The notes below the pieces were generated by a model. It was given only the letters and a program-made list of their open reading frames with translations, was not told where the DNA came from and searched no databases. From NCBI RefSeq assembly GCF_900110765.1, contig NZ_FOEO01000009.1, positions 62,001-126,000 of the forward strand: a stretch of 64,000 nucleotides of DNA, in the 5' to 3' direction. Made by a program: the position numbers and the translations under genes. Below are positions 50,123 to 58,788 of this stretch, one piece after another. This stretch comes from Pseudomonas sp. NFACC02 (GTDB lineage: Bacteria; Pseudomonadota; Gammaproteobacteria; Pseudomonadales; Pseudomonadaceae). Each line of letters starts with the position of its first letter. The first letter of the stretch is position 1.

Positions 50123-51319
50123 TCATCGGTGCAGCCCCGCTGCCTTGCAGGCCTGTACGAAGGTCATGCCTTTTTTTCCCATGGCGTCTTTCATCACCGC
50201 GTTGGCTTTTTTTAACGCGGCGCTGGGTTTGGCCCATTGCTCGGGTGGGATCGGCCGGGACCAGGCTTTCACCTGCTCGGGCATCTCGGGTCGGCCTTTG
50301 CGGTGGGACCACTCTGCGAAGATGTAAGGGAGTTTCCAGAAGGTCAGGATGCGGCGCAGGTACCAGAGGCGCAGGGGCCAGCGGTTGGGTTTGGAGTAGC
50401 CGAAGCGTTCTCGCTCCGCGCGGGTCAAGCCAACTGCACCGCTGTCCAAGCCACCCATGAAACGGGCACTCCGCCGTTCGATATCGAACGTATGCAGCCC
50501 CTCATAGGGTTTGAGTTCATCTTCGCTCAGCGTCAACCCCAGCAGTTTGATCCACGGACTGGGGGTATCCACCCACTCCCCTTCCTCCATGTAATTGCGG
50601 ATCGCCGTCCACATGCCCAATGCATGCGCATCACTGGGTTGGGCAAGCAGGAGAAACTGCACCGTGTCCTGCTCTTCGTCCTCCAGGCCCATGCCAAAGG
50701 TGTAGTCGCGCAGGGCGCCGTAACTGCTGACACCCTGACTGTTGGCCACCCAGGCCACCACGTTTTCCCACGGTACGATCAAGACGCGTTGAGTCTCGTC
50801 ATTGACGTAACAGACCTCTCGGCGCTGGCGATTGAAGCGCACCGGATAACTTCGGGCGGCAATGCGCACGTTGCGCAGCATGCCGTAGACATAGCCGCCA
50901 AGCGGAATGATCGACAGAAGAGAACCCAATGCGAACACACTTGTAATATCACCAAGCGTATTGAAGAACTGTCGCTCAATCCCTGACGAACTAAAAAATA
51001 CAAACTTTAAAGAAATGAGCAGGGGAACAACAAAAGCGGTACACAACATGAGCAACACACCAAACGCCAACCTCTTTGCCACATCAACCGTGCCAACGTT
51101 ACTGCCTCCCAACTCCAGGAAAGTGTCATTCATTTGCGAGAAATTGCGGCGACCCATCTGCACCTGCCCGGTGAACACCGGCAACGGCGACAGGAACAGG
51201 GTTTCGTTCAGCCCCCGCCTGCGGATCTCTCCGGCGCGAGGGCGCTGACTGCGAATATCCTCGACAGACTGCTCAGGGGACGTGTCGTGCTTGCGTTTGA
51301 AGAGGTTGTTAAACAGCAT
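50123..51319 (-). CDS. DUF6708-like membrane protein, tandem copy 1 (candidate immunity)
   Basis: 398 residues. The ATG at 51319 lies inside the end of the effector gene (11-base overlap), giving coupled translation; the longer frame to 51469 lies inside the effector. Order: charged N-terminus with KRKHDTSPEQ, conserved GQVQMGRRNFSQMNDTFLELGGSNVG (about 51-76), two membrane helices (about 84-108, 124-147) around a variable loop, and a C-terminal basic soluble domain. In Vibrio cholerae the gene after VasX encodes its immunity protein; the same is proposed here. Confidence 0.72.
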   Translation of the reverse strand: MLFNNLFKRKHDTSPEQSVEDIRSQRPRAGEIRRRGLNETLFLSPLPVFTGQVQMGRRNFSQMNDTFLELGGSNVGTVDVAKRLAFGVLLMLCTAFVVPLLISLKFVFFSSSGIERQFFNTLGDITSVFALGSLLSIIPLGGYVYGMLRNVRIAARSYPVRFNRQRREVCYVNDETQRVLIVPWENVVAWVANSQGVSSYGALRDYTFGMGLEDEEQDTVQFLLLAQPSDAHALGMWTAIRNYMEEGEWVDTPSPWIKLLGLTLSEDELKPYEGLHTFDIERRSARFMGGLDSGAVGLTRAERERFGYSKPNRWPLRLWYLRRILTFWKLPYIFAEWSHRKGRPEMPEQVKAWSRPIPPEQWAKPSAALKKANAVMKDAMGKKGMTFVQACKAAGLHR

Positions 51320-54300
51320 CGTCAAGGGCCATTTCATCGCGGGTGAAGTGCCAGAACGCATCGGTGTCCTCGCCACAGGGCAGGGTGTCGACCGCATCGA
51401 TTTCAAATGTGCCGATTGTCGGGATGCGTGCGTATTGCACCGTCGCGATACGCAGATCGTCCAACACAAAGCTGGTGCGGTGGAACAACTCGCGGTGCGC
51501 CTCCAGTTGATAGGCGACGGTAAAGGCCAGGGCGAAATCCGAGGTCTGCAGCGCTTTGGGGATGGGCAGATGCAGGGTCAAGGCGTGCTCATCCGTGCTG
51601 GCCACCAAGGCGCAAGCCGCCCAGGCCGCACTGCTTTCCCGCCAATACCGGGGTGGCAGACGCGGGTTATAAGGGCCGGTCTGATAGCGGTCGCGGGTTT
51701 GCTGGTACACCCGTAAACCCAGCCGGCGCCGATCCATTTCCAGCGTGCGAACGCCTGGCAGCACCAGCTTGAGGTACGTGCGCTGGGCATCACGAATCAG
51801 GGTGCAGGTCGGCTTTTGCACCACACTGGCCAGGCGACTCCAGTCGTCCTGCAAGGTACCCGGCTGGGCATTCGTGCCCCAGGCACTGGTGTGCAGCCAC
51901 TGTTGCAGTTCGTCCAGATTGAAATAGTTGTAAAGCCCCTCACCCAGCAATTGCAGGGCGGTGCCGATCAGCCCGATCACGTTGGCGCGGGCCGCAATGC
52001 TCAACAGGCGAGGACTGGCTTCGGCCCAGGCCAGGGCGCGCAGTTCAACAGGATTTTTCAGGACCGAGCTGATAATCGAACTGGTGTGTACGAAACCCCA
52101 GGTGTTGGTGCCCAGCAGGATGCCATCACCGGCGATCTGGAGGCTGGCGGCGCCCAAGCCCTTGTAGTCACCTTGGGCAAAGGCCCGGCCCCATTGCCGG
52201 GAATGCTTGCCCCCATCAATGGCGGCCGCCAGCCCCCCGAACAGGAAAGCGCCAAACCCTGAATAGGCGGCCCAGCGTCCAAGACGGCTCATGCTGTTGA
52301 GCTTGCCGGCCGCACTTTCCATCCGCTCGATATGGGCCTGAAAGATCGTCACCGAGAGGCCCTGTATTGCTGCGAAGCCAGCGGATGACATAACGATAAA
52401 GTTTTCAAAAAGCGACCAGTGTTCGGACGATTTGCTGGCTTTCCTGTCAAGGGTTGTGAACACCTCAACAAACTTCTGCGCATGAAACAAAAACAACACC
52501 AACGCCAGTCCGTCTCCGGCGGACTTGAATGCGCTGTTGAACGGCTGTCTGAACGTCCCGGTGGCGCGGTAGTCACGTACGGTCTTTTGCATTTCGTCGC
52601 GCAGTTGCGAGGACAAACCCTCGACCACCGTGCCTATCTGCCCTGGCCCGGTACTTCCTACCGTCAAGGCGCGGGTGAGGGTTTCCTCAATAGGCTCCAG
52701 CGCGGTCTTGAGTTGATTGATCCGTTTGTTATGCGCAACTTCGCTGCCTTGGGGTTCCAGGCCATAGATTTGCCCTAACAGCGCATTGGAGCGTAATTTG
52801 TAGGCCGCTTTGAGCTGGGTGCGCAGATAGAGCGCGTTGTCACGCGCGTGGGTGAATGCCTCTATCTCCTGCGCCGAAGCAGCACGCAAGGTCAGGCCGT
52901 GGCGAGAGAACGCCCGGAGCATTTTCAGGCGAACCGGTGGGCCTATGTTACGAATGAAATTATCAGGGCTTATCTGCTGCTGACTTTTAAAAGCGTTATG
53001 TGCGCTTTCCAGGTCACTGGCAGCTCTCAACTGATGCGCCGGATCGTAAGCCCCGTCCAACAAGCTCTGCAGCCCCGCGAAGCGTTGATTCAGGTTGTCG
53101 TAGTTGGGCAACCGCTCCCGCATCAGGCTGTTGAACTGGTTGGCGAGCGCATTGACGCTCACCGCTGTTTCCTGAGCGGTCATCGCCTTGATCGAGAAGC
53201 TGCTCAGGTCCGCGAGTTTTTTGGCCACATCGAGCTGGTCGTCAAGCGTCAGCGTCTCCAGCCCAGGCACCACGGTGAGCAGGTTGGCGTCCAGGAATGC
53301 GGCCAGTTTCTCGGTGGCTTCCCGGTTCCAGCACAGGGCCGCGACACACACGAACTCGGTTTCCAGACGGTGCCGGACCTGCACATCCGACTGAAAGTCG
53401 TAGTACCAGGCCGCCCGATGAAAATGACCAGCGGTGATCATCTTCAGGCGATCGTTGCGCACACGCTCCAGCCGTTGGTGCCAATGGTTGAGCAGGCGTT
53501 GTTGCTGGCTGACAAAGGTCTGCATGGCGGTCCGCTGGACCAGGTGGTCGACTCCGCGCACGCCGATCTGCTTGCCGTGCAACGCTTCCCAGGTCTGCAG
53601 GCTAAGTGCGGTGATCGTGTCTGAGTGTGTCTGGTACCGCGCATCGCCGAGCGCATCCACCATGTCGACAAATGCGCGGGCATACGGATCGGTCCTGGCC
53701 GCTTCCCGCCAATGGGCTTGCGACCCGTACATGGCGTTGCCGGGTTGATCGCGGCGAACGCGCAAGTACTCATAAATGCTGTCGCGCTGCTCGGCGCTCG
53801 TCTCATCCAGCAGGCGTTTGATCGCGGGATCCGTCGCGCTCGCGGTTTGCAGGTGGGCCTCGTCCACGGCATACATCGACTGGATATAGGCGCCGGTCAG
53901 GTAGTGCCGTTGACCGGACTCATCGGCACTCCATTGCCCGATCCAGTCGGCGATCTGCAGTTGCGCATTGGCCAGGTCGCGCATGACGCCGAAGTCATCG
54001 CGCAAGACCAGAAACAGGTAGTCATTCTGGTAAGGGCCAAGGACGTTGCTGGTAAGCGCCTCAATGGCCGTGTTCTGAAACAGGGGCGGGTCTTCCCAGT
54101 GATACGGCCGGGTTTCTTGTGGATTGACGCCTTCAGGCAGGGCCCTGATTGACGCTTCGTGGGCACTGGCCACGGCATCGGGCTCGGCGACCTCCGCCAA
54201 CCATTTTTGCGCCTGCCGTCTGGCCAGCAGATGAGGGCCGCCTTTGGACGCACAGGCACTGCCCAGATCGATGCGCTGCATGAGACGTTGGCGCTCGCCC

Positions 54301-54749
54301 TCACTTTTCAACACCTGGGAGCACTTGCGGGCCGTCCACTGGATTTCCGAGTAGCTGGCATACAAAGTGTGCTGGCGCGCAAAGATCAAGTGAGGCTCGC
54401 CGACCGACGACGTCCGCTGGTCGTTGGCGACCTCGTTGCTGCTCCAGAGGAGCTTGGAAATCGCCCCCTGCTCAATCGCGTATTCGTGTAAATAACCGGT
54501 GTCGTTGTCGATGATGTACAGGTATCCATCACGCAACAATCGCAAACCCAGGGGCTGACTTTCCAAGGTCAGTGGCATCTGGTGTTCGGCGCGGGGATCG
54601 AGGTGTTCGACCAGGCCATACCGCAGCGGTAACAGTTGGAGTTTCTTGCCCATGAGGGGACAGAGCCCGACGGGTGAACGGGCATCCTTGACGCTTTTGG
54701 TCATGGCGACGGTGTTTGCACTGATGTTCGTGCGCGTGGAGGTGGTCAC
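51309..54749 (-). CDS. VasX-like T6SS effector (pore-forming toxin candidate)
   Basis: 1146 residues. The N-terminal 200 residues match the VasX/BTH_I2691 type: LCPLMGKKLQLLPLRYGLVE and PLGLRLLRDGYLYIID. A long helical middle follows. Several hydrophobic segments cluster between about residues 745 and 945 (for instance ALVLFLFHAQ, SAGFAAIQGLSVTIF, GFGAFLFGGLAAAI, VIGLIGTALQLLGEG). A soluble C-terminal domain of 200 residues ends the protein. Start is a GTG at 54749 overlapping the DUF4123 stop (GTGA), with AAGGA upstream. VasX acts in the periplasm by opening the inner membrane; the same action is inferred. Confidence 0.82.
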   Translation of the reverse strand: MTTSTRTNISANTVAMTKSVKDARSPVGLCPLMGKKLQLLPLRYGLVEHLDPRAEHQMPLTLESQPLGLRLLRDGYLYIIDNDTGYLHEYAIEQGAISKLLWSSNEVANDQRTSSVGEPHLIFARQHTLYASYSEIQWTARKCSQVLKSEGERQRLMQRIDLGSACASKGGPHLLARRQAQKWLAEVAEPDAVASAHEASIRALPEGVNPQETRPYHWEDPPLFQNTAIEALTSNVLGPYQNDYLFLVLRDDFGVMRDLANAQLQIADWIGQWSADESGQRHYLTGAYIQSMYAVDEAHLQTASATDPAIKRLLDETSAEQRDSIYEYLRVRRDQPGNAMYGSQAHWREAARTDPYARAFVDMVDALGDARYQTHSDTITALSLQTWEALHGKQIGVRGVDHLVQRTAMQTFVSQQQRLLNHWHQRLERVRNDRLKMITAGHFHRAAWYYDFQSDVQVRHRLETEFVCVAALCWNREATEKLAAFLDANLLTVVPGLETLTLDDQLDVAKKLADLSSFSIKAMTAQETAVSVNALANQFNSLMRERLPNYDNLNQRFAGLQSLLDGAYDPAHQLRAASDLESAHNAFKSQQQISPDNFIRNIGPPVRLKMLRAFSRHGLTLRAASAQEIEAFTHARDNALYLRTQLKAAYKLRSNALLGQIYGLEPQGSEVAHNKRINQLKTALEPIEETLTRALTVGSTGPGQIGTVVEGLSSQLRDEMQKTVRDYRATGTFRQPFNSAFKSAGDGLALVLFLFHAQKFVEVFTTLDRKASKSSEHWSLFENFIVMSSAGFAAIQGLSVTIFQAHIERMESAAGKLNSMSRLGRWAAYSGFGAFLFGGLAAAIDGGKHSRQWGRAFAQGDYKGLGAASLQIAGDGILLGTNTWGFVHTSSIISSVLKNPVELRALAWAEASPRLLSIAARANVIGLIGTALQLLGEGLYNYFNLDELQQWLHTSAWGTNAQPGTLQDDWSRLASVVQKPTCTLIRDAQRTYLKLVLPGVRTLEMDRRRLGLRVYQQTRDRYQTGPYNPRLPPRYWRESSAAWAACALVASTDEHALTLHLPIPKALQTSDFALAFTVAYQLEAHRELFHRTSFVLDDLRIATVQYARIPTIGTFEIDAVDTLPCGEDTDAFWHFTRDEMALDDAV

Positions 54750-55621
54750 GACGGGCGTCCTTGTTGCGGTGTGGCACGGTCTTCGGCGAGCTTGGCCGCG
54801 CGTAGCACGCGTGAGAGATGAGTCCCTGACGAAGGATTGGTCAGCAGGTCGAAAATGTCCGGGTGATCCGTCATTGCCTGACCCGCCAGATAGCCCTGCA
54901 CATTGGCGTAGAGCGTCATTTGCTGCTCACAGGTAAACCCCAGGTCATAGGCCTGTCGGGCGATCTGATCAATGAGCTGCAGCCGTTGGCGTGCAGTGCC
55001 CGACGCGGCGTAACCGGGAAATGCTGCCTGCATGTGGCGGGTCAAATTCAGCACCGAGCGTCGGAACTCGACCTCACCGAGCGCTGTGAACTCCTGCTCA
55101 GTGAAGCGATAGCGTTTGAGCGGGTGCGTACGAACGTCGGCCGGACATTGATGGCGCAACCACATGCCTTGCATCGCATCGGGCAGGCAGACGTGAGAGA
55201 CAGGCCCGAACCAGCGCCCACTGCTGGCTTGCTCCGCCAGGCTGAACAACGGGTGCATGACCGCTGGATCGGCAATGCGCGGCATCACTTGTACGCCCCC
55301 AGGGTCCTCGACCGTCAGCAGATTTCGCCAGTGATCACACAAGCTCTGCTTCGTGGCGTGACTGAACAGCAGATAGCCCCATTCGTGGGCGGCGTTCTCC
55401 AGAAAATGCAACAGCAACGGATCGTCGGCAGTCGGCACCGAGATCAGGCAGGGTGAAATGTCAGCGAGTTCGTGCCAGCGCGTGTTGCTGTACAGGCAAT
55501 GGGCGGGATTGCCCCAGTTGCGCAAATGCGTGACGAGGTAGGGAGCACTGACCCCGTCAATCAATAAATAAGCGGGTGTCGTCCAGGGCAGATCACCGGG
55601 CAGTGGGGGCATCTCGAGCAA
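54746..55621 (-). CDS. DUF4123 T6SS effector chaperone
   Basis: 291 residues, no signal or membrane helix. The DUF4123 domain spans about residues 15-140 (YLLIDGVSAPYL, HLRNWGNP, SPCLISVP). Such proteins (Tap/TEC) load an effector onto its VgrG. It lies between vgrG (13-base gap) and the effector (4-base overlap), exactly the place expected. The C-terminal half is likely to grip the effector and is not a known domain. Confidence 0.9.
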   Translation of the reverse strand: MLEMPPLPGDLPWTTPAYLLIDGVSAPYLVTHLRNWGNPAHCLYSNTRWHELADISPCLISVPTADDPLLLHFLENAAHEWGYLLFSHATKQSLCDHWRNLLTVEDPGGVQVMPRIADPAVMHPLFSLAEQASSGRWFGPVSHVCLPDAMQGMWLRHQCPADVRTHPLKRYRFTEQEFTALGEVEFRRSVLNLTRHMQAAFPGYAASGTARQRLQLIDQIARQAYDLGFTCEQQMTLYANVQGYLAGQAMTDHPDIFDLLTNPSSGTHLSRVLRAAKLAEDRATPQQGRPS

Positions 55622-55634
55622 GGTGGTTCTCTCT

Positions 55635-57686
55635 TTACTGTTGAGCGTCTTCGCACACGGCGCAGACCGGATGCTTGTTCATCAAGGCCTCACGCTGGGC
55701 TTGCGGCAACAGACCTGCCTGAATGGCCGTCAAGGCAGCCGGCGCAAGCGGCGCGGCCTGAAGCGGCGCGACACCGACCCTGGGCACGCCTCCCAGTTGA
55801 ATCGGCGTGCTGCTGTAGATGCCGTCGGGCCCGATCACGATGTACTGACCGCCCGCCTGGAGTGTCAGGCTCATGTCAGCACTGATGACCACGTTGGTGG
55901 CGGTGACGTGGGCCTGCGCCCCTGCCTGAACCACCACCGTGCCGGCCGCCATCACGCTGCTGTTGCCGGTGATGCTGATCACCTCGTCACCGCCGATAAC
56001 GGTATTTCGCTGGCCCTGGGTGGTATGCGTTTCATCACCCTTGATCAGGCTGGACCGGTTGCTGCCAACCTGTTCGAAGCAGTCATTGCCAATCAACGTG
56101 TGGCTGTCGTGAGCGACCTGTTCGCGACAGTCATTACCGATCCGGACGTGGCTGTCGTTCAGAATCAACTGCTCGATGTCACGCTGGGCCCGCAGGTAGA
56201 TCAGCTCCTGACCGGCCCGGTCCTCGATGGACAGCTCGTTGTATCCGCCACTTGAGGGCGAACTGTGGCTGCGCAGCACGGTTCTGGTTTTATTCGCGGG
56301 CAAGGGATAGGGGACCGCCATGACCTTGTTGGGCACGCAGCCCGTGATCAGTGGTCTGTCAGGGTTGCCTTCCAGAAAGGTCACCACCACTTCCATGCCG
56401 ACACGCGGAATGGTCAACGAGCCAAAATTGTCCCCTGCCCAGCTGGACGAGACCCGTAACCAGCAACTGCTCCTGTCGCTACGAAGCTCGGCTCGATCCC
56501 AGAGAAACTCAACCTTCACCCGTCCGTATTCGTCGCAGAAAATATCTTCGTCAACGGGGCCGGTGACACGGGCGGTCTGGCTGACTAATGGCATTTTGCG
56601 CGTGACCAGAGCCGGCCGGTAGAACGTATCCCAGGGCAACGCGCGGAAGCTGTTGCGGTAGCCCTGGGTAAAGCCGCGCTCAGGCGCTGACTCATGGCTG
56701 ATGAACTCCTCCAGCGCCTGAGGTTGCTTGCCGGAATGGGTCACGCTGAGCAACAGCCACATGGCGTTGCATTGCTTACGTGGATGCTCCGTCAGTGTGA
56801 ACATGTGCCCGCTGCGCAGCACGGGCTGATCACTTTCTCCTTCCGCTAACTGGTAGTCGGCGCGATGCCGCTCAAGGGCCAGACGGGCGTCCTGGTTGCG
56901 CGACCGCTCATCCGTGCCCATCGTCGGGTAGCGGTAGTCTTCAAGTGCGGGTCTGAAACCGGTAGTGAGCTTGCCCTCCAGCCGAAGGCCAGGGCGCGCC
57001 AGGTTATAACCACGCCGAGTGGCCACGCTGGTCCGGGTGCTCAAGCGCATAGCGAACTGATTGACGACCGGATGATCGGGCACCTGACCGTTGTCTTGGT
57101 GATAAGGCGTGTCACCGAGCAAGGGGAAGTAGGTCTGGGCGTCAGTGAAGATAAGCCGATGACCCTCCCTGCTGTGCTGGTGATGCCAGGAAATACCGTC
57201 TTCGCTGCATAATCGCTGGATGAACTCAAAGTCGCTCTCAAGGTATTGCGTACAGTATTCGCGCTCCGGACTGGTGGTGACATAAAAGGTGTAAGCGTTA
57301 GCGAATATGCCATGTCCCTCGAGGACTTGAGCGATGATCTGCGGCACCGTAAGGCGCTGGAAAATGCGTTGATCGTGGCTGAACTGCAAGTAGTACAACG
57401 CTGGCACCAGCGTCACGTGATAGTGCGTCAAACGCGTACCGCACTTTCCCACGCGCACATCTTCTATATGCCCGTGCAGGCCCTCGCCAGTGAAACCGAA
57501 CCTCAGAAACGCCGGCTGAGCGAGCAAGCTTTCAAGGTCCACGCGAGCGTTTTCACTGACCAGCTCGATTTCGATGCCATAAAGGGTGTTGATCGCTTCG
57601 GTACCGGTAAAGGCCAGTACCTTGAAATCGTTATGCACAGTGGGGATCAGAAGCGAAAACTGCGCGGTGTCGGCGGATGCGAACAT
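55635..57686 (-). CDS. vgrG: VgrG type VI secretion tip protein
   Basis: 683 residues from the ATG at 57686 (MFASADTAQFSLLIP), with GAGG upstream; the 43-codon extension of the frame has no start site. The gp27-like part is N-terminal (ESDFEFIQRLCSEDGISWHH near 160), followed by the gp5 OB-fold (VKVEFLWDRAE, WAGDNFG) and the repeated beta-helix needle (IGNDCREQVAHDSHTLIGND). There is no enzymatic C-terminal domain and no PAAR repeat. The last 40 residues form a tail ending CAVCEDAQQ with a CxxC pair. Confidence 0.95.
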   Translation of the reverse strand: MFASADTAQFSLLIPTVHNDFKVLAFTGTEAINTLYGIEIELVSENARVDLESLLAQPAFLRFGFTGEGLHGHIEDVRVGKCGTRLTHYHVTLVPALYYLQFSHDQRIFQRLTVPQIIAQVLEGHGIFANAYTFYVTTSPEREYCTQYLESDFEFIQRLCSEDGISWHHQHSREGHRLIFTDAQTYFPLLGDTPYHQDNGQVPDHPVVNQFAMRLSTRTSVATRRGYNLARPGLRLEGKLTTGFRPALEDYRYPTMGTDERSRNQDARLALERHRADYQLAEGESDQPVLRSGHMFTLTEHPRKQCNAMWLLLSVTHSGKQPQALEEFISHESAPERGFTQGYRNSFRALPWDTFYRPALVTRKMPLVSQTARVTGPVDEDIFCDEYGRVKVEFLWDRAELRSDRSSCWLRVSSSWAGDNFGSLTIPRVGMEVVVTFLEGNPDRPLITGCVPNKVMAVPYPLPANKTRTVLRSHSSPSSGGYNELSIEDRAGQELIYLRAQRDIEQLILNDSHVRIGNDCREQVAHDSHTLIGNDCFEQVGSNRSSLIKGDETHTTQGQRNTVIGGDEVISITGNSSVMAAGTVVVQAGAQAHVTATNVVISADMSLTLQAGGQYIVIGPDGIYSSTPIQLGGVPRVGVAPLQAAPLAPAALTAIQAGLLPQAQREALMNKHPVCAVCEDAQQ

Positions 57687-57798
57687 GCGCTTATCCTCAG
57701 GCGGTGGGCGGAGAGAGAGAACGCGATGCCCACCGCTTGGTCGGTGCAGACAAATGCGTCGATTTGCGGGCACGCTAACAAGGACGGAAAAAAATTTA

Positions 57799-57814
57799 TG
57801 CAGGAAATTTCCCA
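57799..57814 (-). promoter_or_regulatory. Candidate sigma-54 promoter upstream of vgrG
   Basis: Minus strand TGGGAAATTTCCTGCA: GG and GC separated by exactly ten bases, about 113 bases before the vgrG start. Partial match to TGGCAC-N5-TTGC. vgrG and hcp islands are often under sigma-54 control. Confidence 0.45.
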
Positions 57815-57973
57815 AAACATCGACAGATCTGAGAAGTACTTAGGTGAGGGCAAGCGTCTGTTTTTTGCAGAGAACTAAGAACGTTGCCCGGCTTGTACGG
57901 CTCTAGCCTGCACATCCCCGCAACCTGTCCTACACTCCCCGGTAACAACAAGAAAACACCAAGGGGACGCACC

Positions 57974-58177
57974 ATGATCGATCACCGCCTGACTCATCGC
58001 TGCCTGCTGGCTGAAATCGCCTCGGGGGAGGACCTTCACAGCGGCAAACCTACACAGACCCTGCAAACACTTTTGCTCATTGGCTTCATCACGCGCCAAC
58101 CCAGTCCCGACCGTACGTTCTCTCACCTGGCCCTGACCGAGGCGGGGCACCGTTACCTGGCCGGTTTATGGCACTGA
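57974..58177 (+). CDS. Small conserved-type hypothetical protein
   Basis: 67 residues from the ATG at 57974 (MIDHRLTHRCLLAEI), with AAGGGG upstream. Soluble, His-rich start, no known motif; FSHLALTEAGHRYLAGL resembles the wing region of short winged-helix proteins, but that is speculative. It lies just upstream of the PA2817-like gene on the same strand. Confidence 0.7.
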   Translation: MIDHRLTHRCLLAEIASGEDLHSGKPTQTLQTLLLIGFITRQPSPDRTFSHLALTEAGHRYLAGLWH

Positions 58178-58296
58178 GCTGACGTTCGGTCGACAGATGC
58201 GTCCAGCCCTGTCGACCGCCAGTCCTCATTGGGGTATCGGTCGCCGCCGTCGGGAACTATACTCGCGCGCCTGTTTTTGCCTCTGAGGACTTCATC

Positions 58297-58707
58297 ATGG
58301 CCGACGCCAATCTCGACCGCACTCTCAACCTGCTGGCGCACTTGCGCAGCATTCTGGTCGCGCTCGGTGAAGCCGAACAGGTTCCCGAAGAAAGTCATGC
58401 GCTGTTTCTGGAGCGCTACGACGAGCTGACATTGCTGCTGCCGGTGGAGCCCATCGAAAGCCAGTACCTGGGTCAGGACCTGCTTTGCCAGGTGATCCAG
58501 CGCTACCCGCAAATTGCTCACCTGGTGCCACGCGACCTGCTCTGGTACTTCGGCGGCGACTGCCTGCACTTCATGCCCGACGAAGAAATCGACCTGTACA
58601 CCGCGCTGGAAGAGCGTCGCTTCGAGGCTGAGGAGAACGAAGAACCGTTCGACTGGGACCAGGAGAAACAACTGCTGGCAATGGGTCAGGACGGACCCCG
58701 GCACTGA
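58297..58707 (+). CDS. PA2817 family protein
   Basis: 136-residue acidic, soluble protein starting MADANLDRTLNLLAHLRSIL. It is recognised from memory as the PA2817 family, which lies close to fadE in P. aeruginosa. The C-terminal half is rich in Glu/Asp (LEERRFEAEENEEPFDWDQE). Function unknown. The T6SS cassette now separates it from fadE. Confidence 0.8.
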   Translation: MADANLDRTLNLLAHLRSILVALGEAEQVPEESHALFLERYDELTLLLPVEPIESQYLGQDLLCQVIQRYPQIAHLVPRDLLWYFGGDCLHFMPDEEIDLYTALEERRFEAEENEEPFDWDQEKQLLAMGQDGPRH

Positions 58708-58788
58708 TGGGGTCCGGTGATCGGTGTTGGCGGCGACAGGACGGACGAAGCACCTGTCGGGCGCCGCGGTTCGGCACGTAGGGGGCCG

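Larger units (their letters stand above)
48887..51319 (-). repeat. Tandem duplication of a ~1.2-kb unit (spacer plus gene)
   Basis: Two copies of the DUF6708-like gene with 21-base spacers in direct orientation. Nucleotide identity is high except in the segments 49691-49831 and 50906-51046. Confidence 0.92.

Noticed and set aside
51320..51469. Longer N-terminus of immunity copy 1
   Set aside because: It lies inside the effector gene, and copy 2 shows that the protein begins with the short FKNLFKRKH-type start.
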